Notes under the pieces: model-generated
Database searches by the model: none
The model's input: only the letters and a program-made list of their open reading frames with translations
What the model was told of the DNA's origin: nothing
Shown here: piece by piece, positions 31,697 through 40,687 of the stretch
How the letters are laid out: each line of letters opens with the position of its first letter
Position numbering within the stretch: position 1 is the stretch's first letter
Assembly: GCA_030536515.1 (NCBI GenBank)
Contig: JAUNPV010000002.1
Span: forward strand, 62,001-126,000
Direction: 5' to 3'
Source of the DNA: Eubacteriales bacterium
GTDB lineage: Bacteria; Bacillota; Clostridia; Oscillospirales; Oscillospiraceae
Length of the DNA: 64,000 bases
Program-made: the position numbers and the translations under genes

Positions 31697-33112
31697 ATGT
31701 ATCTTTATAACTCTGCAACCCATAAAAAGGAGCTGTTCGTGCCCAACGACCCGGCTCTGGTGAAGATGTACACCTGTGGCCCCACGGTCTACCACTTTGC
31801 CCATATCGGCAACCTGCGCACCTATATCATGGAGGATGTGCTGGAAAAGGCTCTGCGGTACGCCGGCTACAACGTCAAGCGGGTCATGAACATCACCGAC
31901 GTGGGCCACCTGGCCTCCGATGCCGACACCGGCGAGGACAAGATGCTCAAGGGCGCCCGGCGGGAGCACAAGACCGTCATGGAGATTGCAAAATACTACA
32001 CCGACGCCTTCTTCGCCGACTGCGAAAAGCTGAACATCAAGCGCCCCGACGTGGTGGAGCCTGCCACCAACTGCATCGACAACTATATTGACATGGTCCA
32101 GCGGCTGCTGGAAAAGGGCAGCGCCTATGTGGCCGGGGGCAACGTCTACTTTGACACCTCCACCCTGGAAAACTACTATGTCTTCGGCAGCCACGACGAG
32201 GAGGACCTGGCCGTGGGCGTCCGGGAGGGCGTGGAGGAGGACACCAACAAGCGCAACAAAAACGATTTTGTCCTCTGGTTTACCAAGAGCAAATTCGAGG
32301 ACCAGGCTCTGAAATGGGATTCTCCCTGGGGCGTGGGCTATCCCGGATGGCATATCGAGTGCTCCTGCATTTCCATGAAGCACCTGGGGGAGAATCTGGA
32401 CATCCACGCCGGCGGCATCGACAACGCTTTCCCTCACCACACCAACGAAATCGCCCAGTCCGAGAGCTACCTGGGCCACAAGTGGTGCAACTACTGGTTC
32501 CACGTCCACCATCTGAACACCGACACCGGCAAGATGAGCAAGTCCAAGGGGGAATTCCTCACCGTGTCCCTGCTGGAGCAGAAGGGCTACGACCCCATGG
32601 CCTACCGGCTGTTCTGCCTGCAAAGCCACTACCGCCGGAATCTGGTATTCTCCTGGGAAAATCTGGACAACGCCGTGGCCGCTTATGACAAGCTGATTGC
32701 CAAGATTGCCACTCTGAAAAACGAGGGTGAAGTAGAGGAGGAGGCCTTCGGCCAGCTGAAAGCGCGCTTCCAGAAGGCCCTGGACGGCGATTTGAACACC
32801 TCCGTGGCCGTCACCAGCGTCTATGACGTGCTGAAGGCCAAGTGCTCCGATGCCACCAAGCTGGCGCTGCTTGCGGATTTTGACCGGGTCCTGTCCCTGA
32901 ATCTGCTGTCCGCCGCCGAAAATCTGCAAAAGAAACAGGCCCAGGAGGCCGCTGCCAGCGCCGACCCCGAGATTGACGCTCTTGTGGCCGCCCGCACCGA
33001 GGCCAAAAAGGCGAAGAATTTTGCCGAGGCCGACCGCATCCGGGATGAACTGAAGGCCCGGGGCATTGAAATCATCGACACCCCCCAGGGGGCCAAGTGG
33101 AGAAAAGTATGA
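31697..33112 (+). CDS. cysS: cysteinyl-tRNA synthetase
   Basis: The 471-residue class I enzyme has the HIGH-like GPTVYHFAHIGN motif (about 26-37), the zinc/Cys-binding residues in MYTCGPTVY and WHIECSCIS, and KMSKSKG (about 268). Length is normal. GGAGG precedes the ATG. It is the first of four overlapping genes (cysS-polA-rimI-tsaD) under T-box control, so cysteine starvation should also raise the other three. Confidence 0.97.
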   Translation: MYLYNSATHKKELFVPNDPALVKMYTCGPTVYHFAHIGNLRTYIMEDVLEKALRYAGYNVKRVMNITDVGHLASDADTGEDKMLKGARREHKTVMEIAKYYTDAFFADCEKLNIKRPDVVEPATNCIDNYIDMVQRLLEKGSAYVAGGNVYFDTSTLENYYVFGSHDEEDLAVGVREGVEEDTNKRNKNDFVLWFTKSKFEDQALKWDSPWGVGYPGWHIECSCISMKHLGENLDIHAGGIDNAFPHHTNEIAQSESYLGHKWCNYWFHVHHLNTDTGKMSKSKGEFLTVSLLEQKGYDPMAYRLFCLQSHYRRNLVFSWENLDNAVAAYDKLIAKIATLKNEGEVEEEAFGQLKARFQKALDGDLNTSVAVTSVYDVLKAKCSDATKLALLADFDRVLSLNLLSAAENLQKKQAQEAAASADPEIDALVAARTEAKKAKNFAEADRIRDELKARGIEIIDTPQGAKWRKV

Positions 33113-35643
33113 AGCTGCTGATTTTAGACGGCAACAGTGTCATCAACCGTGCGTTTTTCGGTGTGAAGCCCCTGACCACCCGGGAGGGGCTCTACACCCA
33201 CGCCATTTACGGTTTCCTGAATATTCTGGAGCGGATGGAGAAGGAGGAGCAGCCCGAGGCGGTGTGCGTGGCCTTTGACCTCCACGGCCCCACCTTCCGC
33301 CATCTGAAATACGACGGCTACAAGGCCAATCGCCACGGAATGCCCGAGGAGCTGGCCCAGCAGATGCCCGTTATGAAGGATGTGCTCCGGGCCATGAACA
33401 TCCCCATTTACGAGTGCCAGGGCTGGGAGGCCGACGATGTCATCGGAACCGTGGGCAAAATCTGCTCAGCCAGGGGCTGGGAGTGTGTCATTGTCACCGG
33501 CGACCGGGATTCTTTGCAGCTCATCGACGAAAATGTCCACGTGAAGCTGGTCATCTCCAAGCCCGGCCAGACCACGGCAACCCTCTACACCCAGGAGGTG
33601 TTCCGGCAGGAGTACGGGTTTGAACCCAAGCGGCTCATCGATTTGAAGGCTCTGATGGGGGATTCCTCGGACAATATCCCCGGCGTGGCTGGTGTGGGCC
33701 CCAAGACCGCCAAGGAGCTGCTGGCAAAATTCGGGACCCTGGACGGCGTTTATGCCAACATCGAGGACGCTTCCATCCGCCCCAAGCTCCGGGAGAAGCT
33801 GGCAGCCGACCGGGACAACGCATACCTGTCCTATGACCTGGCTACCATCCACCCGGAGGCTCCTATCGATTTTGAGCCAAAAGACGCAATTATCCAGCCA
33901 TGCAACCGTACGTTGCTATACAATCTGTTCCAAAAGTTGGAATTCGTCCGCCTGATTGACAAATACGGTCTCCGGGGCGCAGAGCAGGAAATGGCAAAGC
34001 AGGAGGCAAAAATCAGCTATGAAGCCCTGCCTCGGGTGGATGCCGTCCCCGCTGACCTGACTTCCTGTGCGGTTTACCTGTCCGGCGACGGCAGCCTGGG
34101 GGTTGCATGGGAGAAGGGTGTCTGCATTTTGACGCCCCTGGAAGCCCAGATGAGCAAAATCGACCTGTCCGGCGCACAACTCATTTTCCACGACAGCAAA
34201 ACCGCCATGCACCGGCTGGACGATATGGGCATTTCCTACGGCAGCTGCATCTTCGACACAGCCCTGGCCGCCTATGACCTGAACCCGTCCCAGTCTGACT
34301 ATGCCGTTTCCAAGCTGGCCACCACCTTCCTGGGCCTTACCGTGGAGGATGAGGATGCCGCCGCCTGCGCCGAGGCGGTCTGGAATCTCCGGCCCCTTTT
34401 GGAGGCGGAGCTTATTGACAAGGAGATGGAGTCGCTTTACCGGGAAATCGAGCTGCCCCTGTGCCAGGTGCTCTACCGCATGGAAAACCGGGGCGTGATG
34501 ATTGACCGGGCCCAACTGGAGCAGTTCGGGACCATGCTTTCCCAGCGGATTGCTGACTGTGAAAGTCTGATTTATTCCTATTCCGAGGCTCCCTTCAATA
34601 TCAACTCCACCAGGCAGCTGGGTGAGCTGCTGTTCGATAAACTTGGACTTCCGCCGGTGAAAAAAACAAAAACCGGCTATTCTACCAATGCAGATGTTCT
34701 GGAAAAGCTGAAAGGCAAGCACCCCATCATCCCCGCCATCATGGATTACCGGATGCTGACCAAGCTGAAATCCACCTACGCCGACGGCCTGATGAAGGAA
34801 ATTCACGACGACAGCCGCATTTACACCACCTTCCAAAATCTGGTGACGGCCACCGGGCGGCTGTCCTCCACGGAACCGAACCTGCAAAATATTCCCGTCC
34901 GCACGGACCTGGGCTCTGAAATCCGGAAGATGTTCGTCCCCAAGCCCGGCTGCGTGCTGGTGGATGCGGACTACAGCCAGATTGAGCTTCGGGTCCTGGC
35001 CCATATTGCCGAGGACTCCGCCATGCAGGATGCGTTCTGCTCCGGTCGGGATATCCACACGGCCACCGCTGCCCAGGTATTCGGCGTTCCGGCGGAGGAG
35101 GTCACCCCGCTTCAGCGCCGCCATGCCAAGGCGGTGAACTTCGGCATCGTCTACGGCATTTCCGAATTCTCCCTGGCCGAGGACATCGGGGTCAGCCGCT
35201 ACGAAGCCCGGGCCTATATCGACAGCTACCTGGCCAACTACCACGGGGTCCGTGCCTATATGAAAAAGGTAGTGGAGGATGCTCGGGAGACCGGCTACAC
35301 CAAGACCCTCTACGGCCGTCGGCGGTATATTCCGGAGCTGAAAAGCAGCAATTTCAACGTCCGAAGCGGCGCTGAGCGCATTGCGCTGAACACGCCCATC
35401 CAGGGCACCGCCGCAGACCTCATCAAGCTGGCCATGATTCGGGTGGAAAACGCTCTGAATGCCCAGTTCCCCCAGGCGCAGCTCCTGCTGCAGGTCCACG
35501 ACGAGCTGATTGTGGAGTGCCCTGAGGCCATTGCCCCCCAGGTGGGCGCGCTGATCAGCCGGGAAATGGAGAATGTGGCTTCCCTCAAGGTCCCTCTGAC
35601 CGCCGAGGCAAAATTCGGAAAGTCCTGGTATGATGCAAAATGA
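33109..35643 (+). CDS. polA: DNA polymerase I
   Basis: The 844-residue protein has a 5' nuclease domain (1-290, LLILDGNSVINRAFFG; VTGDRDSLQL; LMGDSSDNIPGV). A middle 3'-5' exonuclease-like domain lacks the DxE motif (its first motif region reads CAVYLSGDGSLG). The polymerase domain (about 460-844) has motif A DADYSQIELRVLAH, motif B RRHAKAVNFGIVYG and motif C QVHDELIVE. So it can process Okazaki fragments and repair gaps but probably cannot proofread, as in Bacillus and Thermus enzymes. ATG overlaps the cysS stop (ATGA). Confidence 0.97.
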   Translation: MKLLILDGNSVINRAFFGVKPLTTREGLYTHAIYGFLNILERMEKEEQPEAVCVAFDLHGPTFRHLKYDGYKANRHGMPEELAQQMPVMKDVLRAMNIPIYECQGWEADDVIGTVGKICSARGWECVIVTGDRDSLQLIDENVHVKLVISKPGQTTATLYTQEVFRQEYGFEPKRLIDLKALMGDSSDNIPGVAGVGPKTAKELLAKFGTLDGVYANIEDASIRPKLREKLAADRDNAYLSYDLATIHPEAPIDFEPKDAIIQPCNRTLLYNLFQKLEFVRLIDKYGLRGAEQEMAKQEAKISYEALPRVDAVPADLTSCAVYLSGDGSLGVAWEKGVCILTPLEAQMSKIDLSGAQLIFHDSKTAMHRLDDMGISYGSCIFDTALAAYDLNPSQSDYAVSKLATTFLGLTVEDEDAAACAEAVWNLRPLLEAELIDKEMESLYREIELPLCQVLYRMENRGVMIDRAQLEQFGTMLSQRIADCESLIYSYSEAPFNINSTRQLGELLFDKLGLPPVKKTKTGYSTNADVLEKLKGKHPIIPAIMDYRMLTKLKSTYADGLMKEIHDDSRIYTTFQNLVTATGRLSSTEPNLQNIPVRTDLGSEIRKMFVPKPGCVLVDADYSQIELRVLAHIAEDSAMQDAFCSGRDIHTATAAQVFGVPAEEVTPLQRRHAKAVNFGIVYGISEFSLAEDIGVSRYEARAYIDSYLANYHGVRAYMKKVVEDARETGYTKTLYGRRRYIPELKSSNFNVRSGAERIALNTPIQGTAADLIKLAMIRVENALNAQFPQAQLLLQVHDELIVECPEAIAPQVGALISREMENVASLKVPLTAEAKFGKSWYDAK

Positions 35644-36080
35644 CGATTACGAAAATGGATTCGACCCACGTTCCCCAGGTGGCAGAATTGGAAAAGCTCT
35701 GCTTTTCCACCCCCTGGAGCCAGCAGAGCGTGGCGTCTGAGCTGGATAACCCCCTTTCCCTGTGGCTGGTGGCTCTGGAAAACGGCCAGGTGGCCGGATA
35801 TATCGGCAGCCAGACCGTGATGGGGGAGACCGACATGATGAACGTTGCCGTCCACCCGGACCACCGCCGCCGTGGCATTGCCGAAGGACTGATTTGCGCT
35901 CTGGAGGAGCGGCTGAAGGAGCAGGGGAGCCGCTGCCTGACGCTGGAGGTTCGTGCATCCAACCTGCCCGCCCGGCGGCTCTACGAAAAGCTGGATTTTC
36001 AAGTCATTGGAAATCGGAGAAATTACTATAGAAACCCCAAGGAAGATGGGCTCATTCTGAGAAAGGAGTGGGAAATTTGA
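35640..36080 (+). CDS. rimI: ribosomal protein S18-alanine N-acetyltransferase
   Basis: The 146-residue GNAT protein has the RimI pattern: LEKLCFSTPWSQQSVASEL, NVAVHPDHRRRGIAEGLICAL and LEVRASNLPARRLYEKLDFQVIGNRRNYY. It acetylates the N-terminus of a ribosomal protein. It overlaps the polA stop (ATGA) and is followed by tsaD in the order common in Firmicutes; the usual tsaE and tsaB are missing. Confidence 0.93.
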   Translation: MTITKMDSTHVPQVAELEKLCFSTPWSQQSVASELDNPLSLWLVALENGQVAGYIGSQTVMGETDMMNVAVHPDHRRRGIAEGLICALEERLKEQGSRCLTLEVRASNLPARRLYEKLDFQVIGNRRNYYRNPKEDGLILRKEWEI

Positions 36081-37093
36081 ATATTTTAGCAGTGGAATCC
36101 TCCTGCGACGAGACCGCCGTTGCCATTGTCCGGGACGGCCGGGAGGTGCTCACCGACTGCATCGCCTCTCAGGTGGACCTGCACCGAATTTACGGCGGCG
36201 TGGTGCCGGAGATTGCCTCCCGAAAGCACATTGAGGCCATCTACGGCCTGGCGGACCAGGCCCTTGCCCAGACTGGGCTGACCAGAGCGGACCTTGACGC
36301 CGTGGCCGTCACCTATGCCCCGGGCCTCATCGGGGCGGTTTTGGTGGGCGTCAACTTTGCAAAGGCGGCCGCCCTGGCCATGAACAAGCCTCTGATTCCC
36401 GTCCACCACATCCGGGGCCACATTGCGGCCAATTATCTGGCGTACCCGGACCTGGAGCCGCCCTTTTTGTGCCTGGTTGTATCCGGCGGGCACACCATGA
36501 TTGTTGAGGTGGAGGACTATACCAAAATGGAAATCCTGGGCACCACCCTGGACGATGCGGCAGGGGAGTGCTTTGACAAGGTTGGCCGGGTGCTGGGGAT
36601 GCCCTATCCCGGCGGCGCAGCCCTGGACCGGGCAGCCCAGCAGGGGGATGAGACAAAATACACCCTTCCCAGAAGCAAACCCGGTGAAAATCCCTATAAT
36701 ATGAGCTTTTCCGGCCTGAAAACCGCAGCTTTGAACCTGATTCACCACGCCGAGCAGGTAGGGGAGGAGCTGGACATTCCCAGCCTCTGCGCCGCCTTTA
36801 CCGCCGCTGTTTCGGACACACTGGTCCCCCGGGTGGTGATGGCTCTGGAGCAGACCGGCCATAAAAAAATCGCTGTCGCCGGCGGCGTGGCCGCCAACTC
36901 CCGCATTCGGGCCGATATTCTGGCGGCTGCCCAAAAGCTGGGCGCTCAGGTCTATATGCCGCCTCTAAGTCTGTGCGGCGACAACGGCGCCATGATTGGC
37001 GCCCAGGCCTACTACGAATACCTGGCGGGCAACCTTGCAGACATGAGCCTCAATGCCTATGCAACAAAGTCCATTCTGGGCGAAACATTATAA
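36077..37093 (+). CDS. tsaD: tRNA threonylcarbamoyladenosine transferase TsaD
   Basis: The 338-residue protein transfers threonylcarbamoyl to A37 of tRNAs that read ANN codons. Metal ligands are visible in IPVHHIRGHIAANY, and nucleotide motifs in LAVESSCDETA, LVVSGGHTMI and AVAGGVAANSRIR. A GTG at 36068 is in frame but sits on the AAAGGAG site. TTG at 36077 has correct spacing and matches the usual N-terminus, overlapping the rimI stop (TTGA). Confidence 0.95.
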   Translation: MNILAVESSCDETAVAIVRDGREVLTDCIASQVDLHRIYGGVVPEIASRKHIEAIYGLADQALAQTGLTRADLDAVAVTYAPGLIGAVLVGVNFAKAAALAMNKPLIPVHHIRGHIAANYLAYPDLEPPFLCLVVSGGHTMIVEVEDYTKMEILGTTLDDAAGECFDKVGRVLGMPYPGGAALDRAAQQGDETKYTLPRSKPGENPYNMSFSGLKTAALNLIHHAEQVGEELDIPSLCAAFTAAVSDTLVPRVVMALEQTGHKKIAVAGGVAANSRIRADILAAAQKLGAQVYMPPLSLCGDNGAMIGAQAYYEYLAGNLADMSLNAYATKSILGETL

Positions 37094-37098
37094 TAATA

Positions 37099-37360
37099 GA
37101 ATACCGACGCAAACTGCGCCGGTATTCAGGGCATCGAAAAAGCCTCGCAGAGTTTGCCGCCGCAGCGGCAAATAAATTCTAAATCATTTTCGGCCGGGGC
37201 GTGTACCTGGACGAAAATACATCTCAGACTGCAAGTGTGGAATTTGTACGCCATAGGCGTACAAATTATGCACGCAGCAGGCTGCATCCCTTCTGCCGGA
37301 AAGCCCCGAAGTGGGTTTTCGACAGACTGAATACCGGCGCAAACTGCGCCGGTATTTTTT
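37099..37360. repeat. MITE-like block with terminal hairpins
   Basis: It is bounded by two nearly identical hairpins, GAATACCGACGCAAACTGCGCC... (37099-37127) and GAATACCGGCGC AAACT GCGCCGGTATTTTTT (37329-37360). Between them lies a perfect 12-bp palindrome, AATTTGTACGCC ATA GGCGTACAAATT (37241-37267). No gene is supported in it. The right hairpin with its T-run can terminate the cysS-tsaD transcript. Confidence 0.6.
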
Positions 37361-37380
37361 GCAGTAAAAGGGGAGAGGTG

Positions 37381-37770
37381 TCAAATCAGAATGCCCAGAA
37401 TCAGGCCGAGAAGGAAGGCACCCAGGCCGATTGCGGCATATTCCATGGGATTTCTCCGGTATTTTACCCGGACCACCCGTTTGATTACCGGTTTTTCTAC
37501 CTCGACTACCTTTTCAACAACCTTGTCCACCTTTTTCACCATGTTCAAAACAATGGGCTGTTCATAAACCGGTTTGCGGCCGGTGGCCAGGTACTCCACC
37601 TCGGTGTCCAGAACCTGGGACAGCTGGATCAGTTTTAAGGTGTCGGGGCTGGATTGGTCGTTTTCCCATTTGCTGACGGCCTGGCGGGTGACGTCCAGGG
37701 CTTGGGCCAGGTCGCCCTGAGACAGGCTTTTCTCCTTGCGTAGCTGTGTGATGCGCTCTCCGATTGACAT
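37381..37770 (-). CDS. XRE-family DNA-binding protein with membrane tail
   Basis: The 129-residue protein has an HTH_3 domain (about 4-58, RITQLRKEKSLSQGDLAQAL, VTRQAVSKWENDQSSPD), a Val/Lys-rich linker (80-105) and a C-terminal membrane span (108-129). Membrane-tethered XRE regulators are common in Clostridia. ATG at 37770 is preferred to a longer frame to 37806 because the HTH begins there. The target is unknown. Confidence 0.85.
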   Translation of the reverse strand: MSIGERITQLRKEKSLSQGDLAQALDVTRQAVSKWENDQSSPDTLKLIQLSQVLDTEVEYLATGRKPVYEQPIVLNMVKKVDKVVEKVVEVEKPVIKRVVRVKYRRNPMEYAAIGLGAFLLGLILGILI

Positions 37771-37814
37771 ATTAACACCTGATTCTTTAGCAACTATTGG
37801 TTGCATTCTGTAGT

Positions 37815-38822
37815 TTACTCCATTTTATCAGAAAAATCCAGTTTTGACAAGGGGTTTGCCTCGGCGGCGATTTTCAGTTCAGTATTTTCGATATGGGTGT
37901 AGATTTGGGTGGTGTTCAGATTTTCGTGGCCCAGGACCTCCTGGACGGTCTTGACATCCACGCCGCCGGAGAGCATCATGGTGGCCGCCGTGTGGCGCAG
38001 CTTGTGGGCGGAGAACTGGGTGGAGTCCAGCCCGGCCTGCAAAAGGGCCTTTTTTACCAGCCGGTGGACGGCGGTGACGCTGATGCGGTTGTTGTCCCGG
38101 GAGCCAAAAAGTGCCCGATTATCGGTCAATTCCCGTTTATTACGCTCAATCAGGTAGGCATCGATGGCTTTCCGGCAGGCGTAGCCGAAATAGACGAAGC
38201 GCTCCTTGTTGCCCTTGCCCACCACCCGGATGCGGTCCTCGTAAACATCCGTCAGATTCAGCCCCACCAGCTCGCTGCGGCGGATGCCGCAGTTCAGAAA
38301 CAGCATCAAAATGGCATAATCCCGCTTCTCATTTGGCCCGGACACCGCCTGCAGCAGGGCAGAGGACTGCTCCATGGTGAGATATTTTGGCAGGCTCTTG
38401 CGGAGCTTGGGGTATTCCAGCTCGGCCACCGGATTTTCCTCCAGCTGCTTGGTGCGCACGGTCAGATATTTGTAAAAGGACTTGATGGAGGACAGCTTTC
38501 TTGCCCGGGAAGCCGGGGAAATTCCATAGTCCGGGGCCACAGATTCCGGGTTAATGGCCCGGTCATTGGCTAAATATGCAAGAAAATCAAAGATATCCGC
38601 CGACTCGATCTCCCGGATAAAGTTGATATCGACATCCTTAATGTCAATATCCTCCAGGGGCGTTTTCATGGGCATATCACACCGCATGAGCCGCACAAAC
38701 CGCAGGAACATCCGCAGGTCCAGGTAGTATTCCTGAATCGTCAACGGCGACTGGCCCTTGATATTTTCGTGATAGATTAAAAATTCCCGCAGAATCTGGG
38801 GACAATCATGGTAACGCTGCAT
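37815..38822 (-). CDS. tyrosine recombinase (XerC/XerD-like)
   Basis: The 335-residue protein has an N-terminal SAM-like DNA-binding domain (about 10-140) and a C-terminal catalytic domain. It shows the Arg of NCGIRRSELVGL, Lys of GKGNKERF, HKLRH and the Tyr of GHENLNTTQIYTH. It is longer than the XerD at 44358 because of an insertion near residues 55-75. It could be the XerC partner for dimer resolution or belong to a mobile island; an HTH gene and a repeat block adjoin it. Confidence 0.85.
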   Translation of the reverse strand: MQRYHDCPQILREFLIYHENIKGQSPLTIQEYYLDLRMFLRFVRLMRCDMPMKTPLEDIDIKDVDINFIREIESADIFDFLAYLANDRAINPESVAPDYGISPASRARKLSSIKSFYKYLTVRTKQLEENPVAELEYPKLRKSLPKYLTMEQSSALLQAVSGPNEKRDYAILMLFLNCGIRRSELVGLNLTDVYEDRIRVVGKGNKERFVYFGYACRKAIDAYLIERNKRELTDNRALFGSRDNNRISVTAVHRLVKKALLQAGLDSTQFSAHKLRHTAATMMLSGGVDVKTVQEVLGHENLNTTQIYTHIENTELKIAAEANPLSKLDFSDKME

Positions 38823-38868
38823 TGAAATATCTCCTTTGATGATTTATAATGGTTGTGAGGTGATAACG

Positions 38869-39366
38869 ATGGAAAATTCGAACATTCATTTATGTAAGAT
38901 GACAACAGTGCTTGCAAAGGAATACTTTCAAAATTTTACCCATGATCCTGATGTCTTTATGGATGGACAGAAGTTTAGAGTGAAGTTTAGAGTGTTTGTA
39001 TACTCAGATTCCCACGCTGAACAAATGGTTCAAAGGCAGGAGCAGCTAAATCGTGTCTACCTTGCAATCATGCTCTATGAACGTCCCATCGGAGAAATCG
39101 TCCTAAAAAAGATTCATCAGCCAGAAAACAGCTGTACATTGGGTATCCATTTGCAGAATGATTCCGTGAAGAACAAAGGCTACGGAACTCAGGCAGAGCG
39201 ACTTGCTCTACGTTATGTTTTTGAAGAGCTTGGTTTGAAAACGGTTTATGCCGATGCGCTTCGAAAGAATACCAGGAGTCAGCACGTACTGCAAAAAGTT
39301 GGATTTCAAAAAATCCAGGAAGATGAATCATTTGTGTTTTATCGTTACGACAGGTCTGACGCCTAA
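38869..39366 (+). CDS. GNAT-family N-acetyltransferase (RimJ/RimL-like)
   Basis: The 166-residue protein has LGIHLQNDSVKNKGYGTQAERLALRYVFEELG (about 95-128) and DALRKNTRSQHVLQKVGFQK, typical of RimJ/RimL-like GNATs. It is AT-rich relative to its neighbours, which suggests acquisition. ATG at 38869 follows GTGAGGTG. It diverges from the recombinase. Confidence 0.85.
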   Translation: MENSNIHLCKMTTVLAKEYFQNFTHDPDVFMDGQKFRVKFRVFVYSDSHAEQMVQRQEQLNRVYLAIMLYERPIGEIVLKKIHQPENSCTLGIHLQNDSVKNKGYGTQAERLALRYVFEELGLKTVYADALRKNTRSQHVLQKVGFQKIQEDESFVFYRYDRSDA

Positions 39367-39399
39367 TGTATGTCTCTATTATAGCATAAACCTGTCGCT

Positions 39400-39429
39400 A
39401 ACGCAACAAAATTTTTATTTTGTTGCGTT
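39400..39429. terminator. 13-bp hairpin in AT-rich spacer
   Basis: AACGCAACAAAAT, loop TTTT, ATTTTGTTGCGTT, perfect. It lies after the acetyltransferase gene and over the end of a decayed minus-strand frame. Confidence 0.65.
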
Positions 39430-39597
39430 CGTTCTTTTCATCAATTCCTTCGCCCGCCAAGTGCCAGCTCTCCCTTCTGGGTTACTTTCGATGGTATTTT
39501 TACCGTTTTCATCTTCTTTGTGAATCTTATACAAATTAGGCTTTTGTATTTTGGCAGATTCGGCTGTGGATTTTTGGGCTTCTCTGAAAATAGAACT
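39408..39597 (-). pseudogene. C-terminal remnant of an unknown AT-rich gene
   Basis: The minus strand is open from near 39597 to a TAA at about 39408, reading ...NLYKIHKEDENGKNTIESNP and then GRAGTWRAKELMKRTNATK. The composition is protein-like, but no start codon with ribosome site is present, so it looks like the truncated tail of a lost gene. The family is not recognised. Confidence 0.35.
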
Positions 39598-39625
39598 TTA
39601 CTTTTTTTGTTTTTTTCGATAAAAT
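39597..39625 (+). promoter_or_regulatory. probable promoter of pfkA
   Basis: TTTACT (39597-39602), 17 bases, TAAAAT (39620-39625), in a T-rich tract 41 bases before the ATG. Confidence 0.55.
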
Positions 39626-39665
39626 ATAGGTGAACTTACAAACTAAATTCAATCGGAGGTTCCTT

Positions 39666-40637
39666 ATGACTGTCAAGAGAATCGGTGTACTTACCAGCGG
39701 CGGCGACGCCCCCGGTATGAATCCCTGTGTCCGTGCTGTTGTTCGTACCGCCATGTATCACGGCCTGGAGGTCTACGGCATCCGCCGGGGCTGGAACGGC
39801 CTGATTACCGGCGATATCGTCAAGCTGGATGAAAAAAGCGTTTCCCACACCATCAACCGAGGCGGCACCATCCTCTATACTGCCCGCAGCAAGGAGTTTA
39901 TGACGGAGGAAGGCCAGCGCAAGGCCGTGTCCACCTGCAAGTTCCTGGGCCTGGACAGCATCATTGCCATCGGCGGCGACGGCACCTTCCGGGGCGCCCG
40001 TGCTCTGAGCAAGTACGGCATCAACGTCATCGGCATCCCCGGCACCATTGATAACGACATCAGCTGCACCCACTACTGCATCGGCTTTGATACCGCTGCC
40101 AACACCGCCATTGAGTGCATCGATAAGCTGCGGGACACCATGCAGTCCCACGAACGGTGCTCTGTGGTGGAGGTCATGGGCCGCAACGCCGGCTATTTGG
40201 CCATGTATGTGGGCCTGGCCGTGGGCGCTACCGCTGTGCTGGTGCCTGAGGAGCCCATTGATTTTGAGCGTGACGTCATCGAAAAAATCCGCCAGGCCCG
40301 TTTCAACGGCTTCACCCACTATATGATTGTGGTGGCAGAGGGCGCTGGCTCCGCTGCCGAGATTGCCCGCCAAATCAAGGAGGCCATCGACCTGGACCCC
40401 CGTGTGACCGTGCTGGGCCACATTCAAAGAGGCGGCTCCCCTACCGGCCGTGACCGTGTCAACGCCACCAAGATGGGCTACCTAGCCGTGGAGCTGCTGC
40501 TCCAGGGCAAGACCAACCGCATTGTCTGCACCCACGAGGGCAGCTTCACCGATGTGGACATGGACGAGGGCCTGGAAATGAAGAAGGGCATCCAGCAGAT
40601 GGAAGTGGATGTCCTGGCCGCTATGACCGGTATCTAA
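39666..40637 (+). CDS. pfkA: ATP-dependent 6-phosphofructokinase
   Basis: The 323-residue glycolytic enzyme phosphorylates fructose 6-phosphate. Signatures are IGVLTSGGDAPGMNPCVRAVV, IGGDGTFRGA, the catalytic GIPGTIDNDI, and IQRGGSPTGRDR. Length matches the bacterial ATP-type tetramer. ATG at 39666 follows GGAGG; the upstream extension to 39630 lacks a ribosome site. Codon use is the most biased of the window, fitting high expression. It is followed by a strong terminator. Confidence 0.97.
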   Translation: MTVKRIGVLTSGGDAPGMNPCVRAVVRTAMYHGLEVYGIRRGWNGLITGDIVKLDEKSVSHTINRGGTILYTARSKEFMTEEGQRKAVSTCKFLGLDSIIAIGGDGTFRGARALSKYGINVIGIPGTIDNDISCTHYCIGFDTAANTAIECIDKLRDTMQSHERCSVVEVMGRNAGYLAMYVGLAVGATAVLVPEEPIDFERDVIEKIRQARFNGFTHYMIVVAEGAGSAAEIARQIKEAIDLDPRVTVLGHIQRGGSPTGRDRVNATKMGYLAVELLLQGKTNRIVCTHEGSFTDVDMDEGLEMKKGIQQMEVDVLAAMTGI

Positions 40638-40645
40638 AAAAGTAT

Positions 40646-40684
40646 AAAAAGGCACCGAAAGTCTGGGCTTTCGGTGCCTTTTTG
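40646..40684. terminator. terminator between pfkA and the HTH gene
   Basis: GGCACCGAAAG, TCTGGG, CTTTCGGTGCC with A-run and T-run on either side, so it is bidirectional. Confidence 0.9.
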
Positions 40685-40687
40685 TAT

